From Arbacia lixula (Eukaryota > Echinodermata > Echinoidea > Arbacioida > Arbaciidae): a stretch of 64,000 nt of DNA. The stretch spans positions 6,298,939-6,362,938 of the forward strand of contig OZ022596.1 of the NCBI GenBank assembly GCA_963669155.1. Reading direction: 5' to 3'. Of the stretch, positions 48,293 to 59,742 are shown piece by piece. The notes beneath the pieces were generated by a model, which was given only the letters and a program-made list of their open reading frames with translations, was not told the DNA's origin and made no database searches. The translations under genes were made by a program, and so were the position numbers. Every line of letters begins with the position of its first letter. The stretch's first letter is position 1.

Positions 48293-49689
48293 GCTTGAAA
48301 GCTTTGTGTTAGCATAAAAAGAAGTCTCCGAAACAAGTAGGATAGCTATAAAAGATGTCTGATACTTTGAGAAAATGAATTAATATTTTTTAATTCTTTA
48401 GATGCTAAATCTATGAGAAAGATTGCATGACTTGTCTGCATTCAAAATTTTTACGAATTGGTGCATTTAACTTACATTTGGAAATCAGGAAAGAGGTGAC
48501 AATTTACGTTTTTGGGGCAAAATTACATGCAGTTATCACAATTATATGAAATAAAGGAGAACTAAGAGTTCTGTTTATTTCTAATGATTTTCAGTAGTTC
48601 CAGTAGATCGATATAAACAAATAATCAACAAAATAATAATCAGGCAACTATGTTTTGGACTGCAACGACCAGAAATGTTGTGTTAGCAATTGGTTGAAGT
48701 CTCCGAAACGTTTTTTTCTAGTTATCAGAAATTATTTTCAAGAATTAGCTAAATATCTAAATTAATTAAGTTTCAAAGCAGTCTCTACATGATAATACAT
48801 CACTACAATAAAGATTCAGAATGAAATATATCAGGCTTGATGTGTAAAATATGCAAAATAGTATTTTTCATGTTTCGGAGACTTCATTTGTTTCGGAGGC
48901 TTCAAGTGCTAACGGAAAGTTGGTAATGTGTGGCATTTCCACACTAAAAGTTATATCTCAATAATTTTTTGATGAATGGTCAGTGGGGACATATACTGCA
49001 TTTTGACATACAGATTGGTTGAGTACCATTATAAGTTTTTGCACAAGGCCACAAACTAATTTGTTTCGGAGACTTCATTTCAGCTAACGGAAAATTACCA
49101 CTGTTCAGTCTGGAATCTGTAAAAAGATAAAAAACGCTGTGACCGGATAAATTTCATCAGCAATGGAAAGTAAGGATATGAGGAGTATCTCAATAAAGAA
49201 ATAAGAGATATACAACCAATAATAATTTATGGGTTTTCCCTCAAAGTTTAGTGTCAATTGCTAACGGAAAATGAAGTCTCCGAAACGACAAATATCGATG
49301 GCTCGTTAAAAAAAATCGATCTCTAATGACAACCAAAAATAGTTTGGTGCTTTTCATTGAACATCTTACTACAATATAAGCACAAAAAATAAACCGTTGA
49401 AGGGACTGGATAAAATGCACAGCTTTGTAAAAAAGGGTAATGCTTTTTGGGTACACTAAAAAGTGCCGATTCAGGGTACATAAGTACCTGCCAAAATTAA
49501 ACGAAGTTACTCATGATGATGTCTATGCTACCCAAGGTAGGTCCTAACTAGATGGCTTATGTGAAAAAAAATAATTGAATTCTATAAATGTACGAGACCC
49601 CCAGGGATCAAAATGTTAAAAAAGCAATGTTACACCCTTGATTGTGAAAATGACCATATGGTGTACCGTAAACCTCTGTTGTGATATAC

Positions 49690-50165
49690 AGTGTGCTTTT
49701 TTATTGTCTCGCTTGAACAAAGTTCGGCAGAGACCTAGTAATCACTTTTCCTGTTAGTCAGTTGGTCTGTACAAAAATATTCAAGTTTTTGTAACGAAAA
49801 TGTTAAAGTTTTTGTTTAACTTGCTCTCACTTCTTTATTTCTGCATCAATTGTGATCAAACTTGGTACAAATGATCCATGGGTAATACCGCTAGTGTCGT
49901 CATGAGGATGATGGGGTCAAAGGTCATCTAGGGGTCAAAAGGTCAAATAATATGAGGCCATGTCATTACAAAAAAGTTTTTGTTTCACTTGCTCTCATTT
50001 CTTTATTTGTGCATCAATTGTGATCAAGCTTGATACATATGATCCTAGGGTAATACCACATGTGTGTTGATGAAGATAAGGTCAAAGGTCTTCTAGGCAC
50101 CATTTTCAATATTTGAAAAAAACCCTAGCTCTGTATATCAATTGCGAAATCAGACTCGTGGTTCA
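49690..50165 (+). repeat. Dispersed-type repeat with two diverged 168-bp units
   Basis: TTTTTGTTTAACTTGCTCTC and CATCAATTGTGATCAAACTT at about 49,810-49,865 recur at about 49,977-50,033. Each unit ends in GGTCAAAGGTC-type sequence, including a perfect nuclear-receptor-type direct repeat GGGTCAAAGGTCA at 49,914-49,926 and a related spacing-2 pair at 49,932-49,945. Confidence 0.7.
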
Positions 50166-50195
50166 CGAACCACCTTGTTATTATAGTTTCAGTCA

Positions 50196-50470
50196 TGTGA
50201 TGTTCCACTTTTATCAAGTGGTTTATTTTTGATGAGTGAGCAAAAATGTACATGTGCTGCAATGTGCACATAACGGTACTTGAAATTGGAACCGTCCCAA
50301 CCAACCGAGGAAATTGGTCTTGTTCTCACAAAATCTGTGCTCTTTTTAACAGGAGGAGACTGTAATTCAGACATACAGTTTAGTTTGTCAACATATACAG
50401 TGTGCAGTTCCAGTATTAAATGTGATGTTCCACTTTTATGAAGCGATTTATTTTTGGTCGCAATACAGTA
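50196..50470 (+). repeat. Direct repeat (TGTGATGTTCCACTTTTAT)
   Basis: TGTGATGTTCCACTTTTATC with AAGTGGTTTATTTTTG near 50,196 recurs near 50,420. No further structure was recognised. Confidence 0.6.
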
Positions 50471-50540
50471 TTCTATTGATGTAAAGGGAGCACATAACTC
50501 TGTTGCATCTTCAGAATGGTTTAGAAATGAAATGTGCAAA

Positions 50541-51063
50541 TACTGATAAAAAACAAACTATACATAAACTTGGACATAGTGTTTCCTTTGACTTTGGTGA
50601 ATAAATCATGAAATTGCATGTATCATCAATTGAAAAGTTACATATAAACCTGGAAAAATGGACAATTTGTCAGTGTATTTGGATGACATGTACGCACAAA
50701 AAGTTATCTTTTTTTATTCTTATTAAGCTCATGTAGGTACATGTATATAGTTTTCTTATGTAAATTGATAGAATTATTACTGCAGTGTATTTTTTCTTAT
50801 GTATATTGTCACATATTGACTACCAGATTTTCGAAGTCCAGTCCTGCTGTTCGGGTGTATTAACTTTAATAATCGTACCTGCCTAGTTTCTTAAGTGTGT
50901 GTCCCAACGAAGTTTAAACCTAAGTATTCAGTGAATGATCACATGCTTTTATAGTATCACAACTTTCTGATATATGAATTAAGACATTTGATCATATTTG
51001 TTTTTCTTTTATTAAAAGATGACAGAACAAGTTCGTTAACCAATGTAGTACACGTATTGATAT
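50541..51063. other. No supported feature
   Basis: AT-rich; includes a fragment resembling the 58-bp minisatellite unit near 50,990-51,020. Confidence 0.5.
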
Positions 51064-51937
51064 GTGGTATTATGATGTGCTTTGGTAAAGCAGTGCGATA
51101 CCACATAGGAGTGCCACAACAATACCACACAGGAGTGCCACAACAATACCGCACAGGAGTGCCACAGCAATGCCGCACAGGAGTACCACAGCAATACTGC
51201 TCAGGAGTATCACAGGAGTATCACATCAATACCACACAGGAGTATCACACAGCAATACCACACAGAGTACCACAGCAATACCACACAGAAATGACCGCAC
51301 ATTGTGGTTTTGCACTGTGGTATGTGATGTGTAGTATTCCTGTGTGGTATTCCTGCGGTATTCCTGTGTGGTATTCCTGTGGTATTCCTGTGTGGTATTC
51401 CTGTGGTATTCCTGTGGTACTGCTGTGTGGTATTCCTGCGGTATTCCTGTGTGGTATTCCTGCGGTATTCCTGTGTGGTATTCCTGTGGTATTCCTGTGG
51501 TACTGCTGTGTGGTAATCCTGTGGTATTCCTGTGTGGTATTCCTGCGGTATTTCTGTGTGGTATTCCTGCGGTATTCCTGTGTGGTATTCCTGCGGTATT
51601 CCTGTGTGGTATTCCTGCGGTATTCCTGTGTGGTATTCCTGTGGTGATCCTGTGGTATTTCTGTGTGGTACTCCTGAGTGGATTTCCTGTGGTAGTGATG
51701 TGTGGTACTGCTGTGCTGTATTCCTGTGTGGTACTCTTGTGAAGTACTGCTGTGTGGTACTTCTGTGTGGTACTCCTGTGTGGTATTTCCTGTGGTACTG
51801 CTGTAATGTCCTGTGGTATTTGTCCCAAAATACCACACAAAACCACATGACTGTCCTGTGGTACTTTCCTGTGGTATTTCCTGTGGTACTGATGTGTGGT
51901 ATTACCACAGGAGTACCACAGGAAATTTTTGTAAGGG
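51064..51937. repeat. Foldback minisatellite (24-bp TGTGTGGTATTCCTGYGGTA units)
   Basis: The left part (51,100-51,290) is made of CCACANNAGTACCACA words and the right part (51,310-51,830) of the inverse, including about fourteen 24-bp units, each being two GGTATTCCTG halves. The whole region can fold on itself. Open frames of 200-266 codons on both strands are products of the repeat periodicity. The final bases are GTAAGGG, the inner element terminus. Confidence 0.9.
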
Positions 51938-54165
51938 CCCCCCGGTAATAACAAGCTTTGAAATACCCCGGGAGTATTAGGGTTAAGGAAACTTACGACC
52001 TGTAAGCAATCTGAAATACATATCAAAGTTGGTGGAGGATGCAGCTACCCAACAGGTTATGGAACATCTTAGACGCAACTCTCTTTGGCCATGTACTCAA
52101 TGTGCACACAATTCTACAGCACTGATCCCGCACTGCTGAAACTGCTTCGCAAGGGTCACGATTGGGTCCCATGTTATTTACAATGCACACTAGCGATCTC
52201 ATTTCAAATGTTCAAACATGCTTTCCTGAGATCTCATGTCACTGCTATGATGATGACACACAGCTTTATGTATCTTTCAGTCTCACTGAGCATTCTCAAG
52301 AATAAGCCGTATTATTAGTAGAAACGTGTATTGACTATGTAAGTACGCGTGGATGGATGCTAGAGAATAGGCTTATACTAAATGATAGTAAAACTCGTGA
52401 AGTTGATGTCCAGTTCTTCTCTTCCGCATTGCCATTTTCGTCCATCTGAGATAGATAAAAGTTAATTCTATACGTTTGGAGACAAATCAAAGCAAGCTAG
52501 CTGGCATAGCTGCTCAACTTAGCTGTAACGCTTCGTCTGATGACGACTTGCGAATGATTTGCTGCATATATACCGCGACGCGCGCGGGATGCTAAGTAGA
52601 GGCGCTTTAAGGAGACACTTATTGCTAAAATATACCGTCTAAGGGAGACGTATCGGCAAATATATGTATATCTTACTGTGCACCAGTATGATAAGAAAAT
52701 AGCTGCTCAGTGTTGTCTAGTCCATGTTGAACATGTCAAATAAGCATCCTTCGATACCATGTACTATTGATAGACATGAATTCGTCAATATGCCCTAGGT
52801 AATCACTTACTTGTCTGACAAAGTCTTGAAAATCCATAAAATAATGAAAAACGTTTAAATCCAATTTGTGAACCTAGGAATTATCCTCCTGCTGACACGT
52901 TCAACGAAGAAAAAAGTGTTAAGCAATTTTAAATCCCTTTCTGAGTACGAGGTTGAAAAACTCATTGCCAACCTCAGCAAAAATTGATGACCATTGGACC
53001 CAATACCCACAAAACTCCTCCTCTAATGTGTCGATGTACTCATTCTTATGTTCACATCATTGATCAATCTCTCTCTCTCTCTCTCTCTCGACCGGTCACT
53101 TTCCAATGCAATGGGAAAATGCTCTTATCACTCCGTTATTGAAAGAAAACGGTTCTTGATGCAGTCTTTAAGGAAACTTACGACCTGTAAGCAATCTGAA
53201 ATACATATCAAAGTTGGTGGAGGATGCAGCTACCCAACAGGTTATGGAACATCTTAGACGCAACTCTCTTTGGCCATGTACTCAATGTGCACACAATTCT
53301 ACAGCACTGATCCCGCACTGCTGAAACTGCTTCGCAAGGGTCACGATTGGGTCCCATGTTATTTACAATGCACACTAGCGATCTCATTTCAAATGTTCAA
53401 ACATGCTTTTCTGAGAGCTCATGTCACTGCTATGATGATGATACACAGCTTTATGTATCTTTCAGTCTCACTGAGCATTCTCAAGAATAAGCCGTATTAT
53501 TAGTAGAAACGTGTATTGACTATGTAAGTACGTGGATGGATGCTAGAGAATAGGCTTATACTAAATGATAGAAAAACTCGTGAAGTTGACGTCCAGTTCT
53601 TCTCTTCCGCATTGTCATTGTCGTTCATCTGAGATAGATAAATCTAAGTTAATTCTCTACGTTTGGAGACAAATCAAAGCAAGCTAGCTGGCATAGCTGC
53701 TCAACTTAGCTGTAACGCTTCGTCTGATGACGACTTGCGAATGATTTGCTGCATATATACCGCGACGCGCGCGGGATGCTAAGTAGAGGCGCTTTAAGGA
53801 GACACTTATTGCTAAAATATGAGATCTCATGTCACTGCTATCATGATGACACACAGCTTTATGTATCTTTCAGTCTCACTGAGCATTCTCAAGAATAAGC
53901 CGTATTATTAGTAGAAACGTGTATTGACTATGTAAGTACGTGGATGGATGCTAGAGAATAGGCTTATACTAAATGATAGAAAAACTCGTGAAGTTGACGT
54001 CCAGTTCTTCTCTTCCCCATTGCCATTTTCGTCCATCTGAGATAGATAAAAGTTAATTCTATACGTTTGGAGACAAATCAAAGCAACCTAGCTGGCATAG
54101 CTGCTCAACTTAGCTGTAACGCTTCGTCTGATAACGACTTGCGAATGATTTGCTGCATATATACC

Positions 54166-54267
54166 GCGACGCGCGCGGGATGCTAAGTAGAGGCGCTTTA
54201 AGGAGACACTTATTGCTAAAATATACCGCGCAAGGGAGACCTCTACTCAGCATTCCGCGCGCGTCGC
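54166..54267. repeat. CGCG-rich hairpin in variant satellite unit
   Basis: GCGACGCGCGCGGGATGC through AGTAGAGG pairs with CCTCTACTCAGCATTCCGCG and CGCGTCGC (28-bp arms, two mismatches). Canonical units have only the left arm. The same hairpin recurs at 62,008-62,109. Confidence 0.85.
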
Positions 54268-54628
54268 CACAGCATGTGAGTGATACAATGATTCCCCACC
54301 GACTATATGGGTTCAATGACCGCGAGAGTGGACTTGTTATTTACTTTGAGTTTACGTGCCTCGCCCATCAAGATAAGCTCAGAGTTCGCTGGTACCCCGG
54401 TAAAAATAACAATAATACTCAGTGTTCCTGTATGTGCAATATTAGCCCTCTAAATTCGTAACAGAATCAACATATAGAATTAACTTCTCCAAATGGAAGG
54501 CGTCAGAAAGCCACGTGAACCTGTTCCACCCGGGAAACATCCGGTTCTCATCTTTTCAATAGACCCCATCCCCGCCTCGGCTTTCGGATCTCAAACAAAA
54601 GCGACACTATCGACCATGACATCGACCA
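54268..54628 (+). repeat. 360-bp variant module, copy 1
   Basis: Sequence absent from canonical units, beginning CACAGCATGTGAGTGATACA and ending GACATCGACCATGTATTGAC, where the canonical sequence resumes. Near-identical to 62,110-62,470. Contains a GC-richer block (CCCCATCCCCGCCTCGGCTT). Origin unknown. Confidence 0.85.
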
Positions 54629-54842
54629 TGTATTGACTATGTAAGTACGTGGATGGATGCTAGAGAATAGGCTTATACTAAATGATAGTAAAACTCGTGA
54701 AGTTGACGTCCAGTGCTTCTCTTCCGCATTGCCATTTTCGTCCATCTGAGATAGATAAAAAGTTAATTCTATACGTTTGGAGACAAATCAAAGCAAGCTA
54801 GCTGGCATAGCTGCTCAACTTAGCTGTAACGCTTCGTCTGAT

Positions 54843-55569
54843 CAGGGATGTGTTAGGAAAGGATATGAAACAACATTCTTTCTTTGAGCCCATGCGTGGC
54901 ACCGCCGAAAAATTGCGTGGTCTCAGCATGTGCTTTTCACGTGTTTTAACAATAACGAACACGATTGCCTAGCAACGGTTTCTCAGAGAGAACAAAAGAA
55001 ATGTAGAGTCTTATTTCGCTTGTCCACTTCTGTTGGATTGCATCAATACTTTTGTGAGGAAAAGAGATATCAGCGAACAAAAATAAACAGTTTTTTAAAG
55101 TAAAATATCTCATTTGCACGCAAATTCACGCAAACTCTGTTAATGAAAGTAAGCAGCTTAATATATGATTTTGATAATGATTGAATCCGACATTTCCGGA
55201 AATCTCCGGAAAGTGAAGAAATTTGTTAATTATGTAAGTAAGAATATTATCTTATATCTCCGTTTGTGCATCATTCAACAATTATTTAGAAGAAAAACGA
55301 ATACAGGATCTTTAGAGGTGTTGCCCCTTAACTTTCTTGAAAATTTAAAAAAAAAATGTGATAAGAAACACAGCTTCGAGAAACAAAACAGGCAATTAAA
55401 GATACTGCTTTCCAAGTTGACGATAGCAAAATGACGGTGCCGCGCATGGGACTTCAAAGCATTGCAGTGATTGTGGAATGCTTTTGACATTCATTAGCAC
55501 GCTTTAGTATCCATACAGATGTTTGAATATATTATGGTTGAGTTGTCCCTCCTTCCTAACACATCCCTG
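54843..55569 (+). mobile_element. hAT-like non-autonomous element inserted in the array
   Basis: 727 bp with ends CAGGGATGTGTTAGGAAAGG and CCTTCCTAACACATCCCTG, flanked by GTCTGAT at 54,836-54,842 and 55,570-55,576. Other array units read CGTCTGATGACG once, which proves the insertion and duplication. Homologous, inverted, to 13,030-13,746. The other variant unit at 62 kb lacks it, so it arrived after that variant arose or was lost from the sibling. Confidence 0.9.
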
Positions 55570-56506
55570 GTCTGATGACGACTTGCGAATGATTTGCTGC
55601 ATATATACCGCGACGCGCGCGGGATGCTAAGTAGAGGCGCTTTAAGGAGACACTTATTGCTAAAATATGAGATCTCATGTCACTGCTATCATGATGACAC
55701 ACAGCTTTATGTATCTTTCAGTCTCACTGAGCATTCTCAAGAATAAGCCGTATTATTAGTAGAAACGTGTATTGACTATGTAAGTACGTGGATGGATGCT
55801 ATAAGAGAATAGGCTTATACTAAATGATAGTAAAACTCGTGAAGTTGACGTCCAGTTCTTCTCTTCCACATTGCCATTTTCGTCCATCTGAGATAGATAA
55901 AAGTTAATTCTATACGTTTGGAGACAAATCAAAGCAACCTAGCTGGCATAGCTGCTCAACTTAGCTGTAACGCTTCGTCTGATGACGACTTGCGAATGAT
56001 TTGCTGCATATATACCGCGACGTGCGCGGGATGCTAAGTAGAGGCGCTTTAAGGAGACACTTATTGCTAAAATATACCGTCTAAGGGAGACGTATCGGCA
56101 AATATATGTATATCTTACTGTGCACCAGTATGATAAGAAAATAGTTGCTCAGTGTTGTCTAGTCCATGTTGAACATGTCAAATAAGCATCCTTCGATACC
56201 ATGTACTATTGATAGACATGAATTCGTCAATATGCCCTAGGTAATCACTTACTTGTCTGACAAAGTCTTGAAAATCCATAAAATAATGAAAAACGTTTAG
56301 ATCCAATTTGTGAACCTAGGAATTATCCTCCTGCTGACACGTTCAACGAAGAAAAAAAGTGTTAAGCAATTTTAAATCTCTTTCTGAGTACGAGGTTGAA
56401 AAACTCATTGCCAACCTCAGCAAAAATTGATGACCATTGGACCCAATACCCACAAAACTCCTCCTCTAATGTATCAAGTACTCATTCTTATGTTCACATC
56501 ATTGAT

Positions 56507-56509
<3 letters not shown>

Positions 56510-56540
<31 letters not shown>

Positions 56541-58103
56541 ACCGGTCACTTTCCAATGCAATGGGAAAATGCTCTTATCACTCCGTTATTGAAAGAAACC
56601 GGTTCTTGATGCAGTCTTTAAGGAAACTTACGACCTGTAAGCAATCTGAAATACATATCAAAGTTGGTGGAGGATGCAGCTACCCAACAGGTTATGGAAC
56701 ATCTTAGACGCAACTCTCTTTGGCCATGTACTCAATGTGCACACAATTCTACAGCACTGATCCCGCACTGCTAAAACTGCTTCGCAAGGGTCACGATTGG
56801 GTCCCATATTATTTACAATGCACACTAGCGATCTCATTTCAAATGTTCAAACATGCTTTTCTGAGAGCTCATGTCACTGCTATGATGATGACACACAGTT
56901 TTATGTATCTTTCAGTCTCACTGAGCATTCTCAAGAATAAGCCGTATTATTAGTAGAAACGTGTATTGACTATGTAAGTACGTGGATGGATGTTAGAGAA
57001 TAGGCTTATACTAAATGATAGTAAAACTCGTGAAGTTGACGTCCAGTTCTTTTCTTCCGCATTGCCATTTTCGTCCATCTGAGATAGATAGAAGTTAATT
57101 CTATACGTTTGGAGACAAATCAAAGCAAGCTAGCTGGCATAGCTGCTCAACTTAGCTGTAACGCTTCGTCTGATGACGACTTGCGAATGATTTGCTGCAT
57201 AATATATACCGCGACGCGCGCGGGATGCTAAGTAGAGGCGCTTTAAGGAGACACTTATTGCTAAAATATGAGATCTCATGTCACTGCTATCATGATGACA
57301 CACAGCTTTATGTATCTTTCAGTCTCACTGAGCATTCTCAATAATAAGTCGTATTATTAGTAGAAACGTGTATTGACTATGTAAGTACGTGGATGGATGC
57401 TAGAGAATAGGCTTATACTAAATGATAGTAAAACTCGTGAAGTTGACGTCCAGTTCTTCTCTTCCGCATTGCCATTTTCGTCCATCTGAGATAGATAAAA
57501 GTTAATTCTATACGTTTGGAGACAAATCAAAGCAACCTAGCTGGCATAGCTGCTCAACTTAGCTGTAACGCTTCGTCTGATGACGACTTGCGAATGATTT
57601 GCTGCATATATACCGCGACGTGCGCGGGATGCTAAGTAGAGGCGCTTTAAGGAGACACTTATTGCTAAAATATACCGTCTAAGGGAGACGTATCGGCAAA
57701 TATATATATCTTACTGTGCACTAGTATGATAAGAAAATAGTTGCTCAGTGTTGTCTAGTCCATGTTGAACATGTCAAATAAGCATCCTTCGATACCATGT
57801 ACTATTGATAGACATGAATTCGTCAATATGCCCTAGGTAATCACTTACTTGTCTGACAAAGTCTTGAAAATCCATAAAATAATGAAAAACGCTTAGATCC
57901 AATTTGTGAACCTAGGAATTATCCTCCTGCTGACACGTTCAACGAAGAAAAAAAGTGTTAAGCAATTTTAAATCTCTTTCTGAGTACGAGGTTGAAAAAC
58001 TCATTGCCAACCTCAGCAAAAATTGATGACCATTGGACCCAATACCCACAAAACTCCTCCTCTAATGTATCGATGTACTCATTCTTATGTTCACATCATT
58101 GAT

Positions 58104-58141
<38 letters not shown>

Positions 58142-59704
58142 ACCGGTCACTTTCCAATGCAATGGGAAAATGCTCTTATCACTCCGTTATTGAAAGAAAC
58201 CGGTTCTTGATGCAGTCTTTAAGGAAACTTACGACCTGTAAGCAATCTGAAATACATATCAAAGTTGGTGGAGGATGCAGCTACCCAACAGGTTATGGAA
58301 CATCTTAGACGCAACTCTCTTTGGCCATGTACTCAATGTGCACACAATTCTACAGCACTGATCCCGCACTGCTAAAACTGCTTCGCAAGGGTCACGATTG
58401 GGTCCCATATTATTTACAATGCACACTAGCGATCTCATTTCAAATGTTCAAACATGCTTTTCTGAGAGCTCATGTCACTGCTATGATGATGACACACAGT
58501 TTTATGTATCTTTCAGTCTCACTGAGCATTCTCAAGAATAAGCCGTATTATTAGTAGAAACGTGTATTGACTATGTAAGTACGTGGATGGATGTTAGAGA
58601 ATAGGCTTATACTAAATGATAGTAAAACTCGTGAAGTTGACGTCCAGTTCTTTTCTTCCGCATTGCCATTTTCGTCCATCTGAGATAGATAGAAGTTAAT
58701 TCTATACGTTTGGAGACAAATCAAAGCAAGCTAGCTGGCATAGCTGCTCAACTTAGCTGTAACGCTTCGTCTGATGACGACTTGCGAATGATTTGCTGCA
58801 TAATATATACCGCGACGCGCGCGGGATGCTAAGTAGAGGCGCTTTAAGGAGACACTTATTGCTAAAATATGAGATCTCATGTCACTGCTATCATGATGAC
58901 ACACAGCTTTATGTATCTTTCAGTCTCACTGAGCATTCTCAATAATAAGTCGTATTATTAGTAGAAACGTGTATTGACTATGTAAGTACGTGGATGGATG
59001 CTAGAGAATAGGCTTATACTAAATGATAGTAAAACTCGTGAAGTTGACGTCCAGTTCTTCTCTTCCGCATTGCCATTTTCGTCCATCTGAGATAGATAAA
59101 AGTTAATTCTATACGTTTGGAGACAAATCAAAGCAACCTAGCTGGCATAGCTGCTCAACTTAGCTGTAACGCTTCGTCTGATGACGACTTGCGAATGATT
59201 TGCTGCATATATACCGCGACGTGCGCGGGATGCTAAGTAGAGGCGCTTTAAGGAGACACTTATTGCTAAAATATACCGTCTAAGGGAGACGTATCGGCAA
59301 ATATATATATCTTACTGTGCACTAGTATGATAAGAAAATAGTTGCTCAGTGTTGTCTAGTCCATGTTGAACATGTCAAATAAGCATCCTTCGATACCATG
59401 TACTATTGATAGACATGAATTCGTCAATATGCCCTAGGTAATCACTTACTTGTCTGACAAAGTCTTGAAAATCCATAAAATAATGAAAAACGCTTAGATC
59501 CAATTTGTGAACCTAGGAATTATCCTCCTGCTGACACGTTCAACGAAGAAAAAAAGTGTTAAGCAATTTTAAATCTCTTTCTGAGTACGAGGTTGAAAAA
59601 CTCATTGCCAACCTCAGCAAAAATTGATGACCATTGGACCCAATACCCACAAAACTCCTCCTCTAATGTATCGATGTACTCATTCTTATGTTCACATCAT
59701 TGAT

Positions 59705-59742
<38 letters not shown>

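Larger units (their letters stand above)
44120..49660. mobile_element. 5.5-kb element with 35-bp inverted ends and TTTCGGAGACTTC motifs
   Basis: The perfect 35-bp inverted ends begin CATATGGTCATTTTCACAAT and continue through CAAGGGTGTAACATT. Because CATATG is itself palindromic, the target duplication could be TA, ATAT or CATATG. Ten TTTCGGAGACTTC motifs (44,652; 44,683; 45,038; 45,397; 48,321; 48,696; 48,873; 48,891 with one mismatch; 49,064; 49,273) lie in the two subterminal zones, on both strands. Nearly all are paired with GCTAAC a few bases away. No transposase open frame is visible. Confidence 0.8.
39235..51937. mobile_element. Inner element with minisatellite inverted ends
   Basis: The ends CCCTTACAAAAATGTCCTG and reverse complement CCCTTACAAAAATTTCCTG are inverted, and each is followed by a TGTGGTAYT-type minisatellite. 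The design resembles foldback elements, whose long inverted ends are built from short tandem repeats. The target duplication is hidden by flanking C-runs. The interior is copy A at the left and further nested elements. The family is unknown, and whether both ends belong to one insertion event is inference. Confidence 0.6.
38486..51982. mobile_element. 13.5-kb TTAA-flanked composite insertion
   Basis: The satellite unit reads GCAGTCTTTAAGGAAACTTA when uninterrupted (for example at 53,160). Here TTAA at 38,482-38,485 is followed by CCCTAATACTTCCGGGG, and CCCCGGGAGTATTAGGG precedes TTAA at 51,983-51,986. TTAA duplication plus CCCTA ends are hallmarks of piggyBac-type elements. The outer element proper is only about 0.8 kb (38,486-39,234 plus 51,938-51,982), with GGGGCATTATGCCCC-type palindromes. 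The rest is later nested insertion. No transposase was recognised. Confidence 0.88.

Noticed and set aside
38486-51982. Giant Polinton/Maverick-type or viral insertion considered because of 13.5-kb length and inverted ends
   Set aside because: TTAA duplication and CCCTA ends do not fit Polintons (6-bp duplication, AG ends), and no polymerase, integrase or capsid frames are present; the length comes from nesting.
50988-52026. Open frames of 197-266 codons on both strands (CGIPVVF- and EYHTGIPQ-type repeats)
   Set aside because: Produced by the 24-bp minisatellite, whose length is a multiple of three, so all frames repeat and lack stops.
54150-54461. 103-codon frame repeated at 61,992 as a possible satellite-encoded protein
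   Set aside because: It spans the CGCG hairpin and variant module; its repetition is due to the satellite duplication, and canonical units lack it.
56720-56953. Conserved 77-codon frame (MAMYSMCTQF...) present in every array unit
   Set aside because: It is in a different frame from the RT codons (YDDDTQLYVSF); apparent conservation reflects unit homogenisation.
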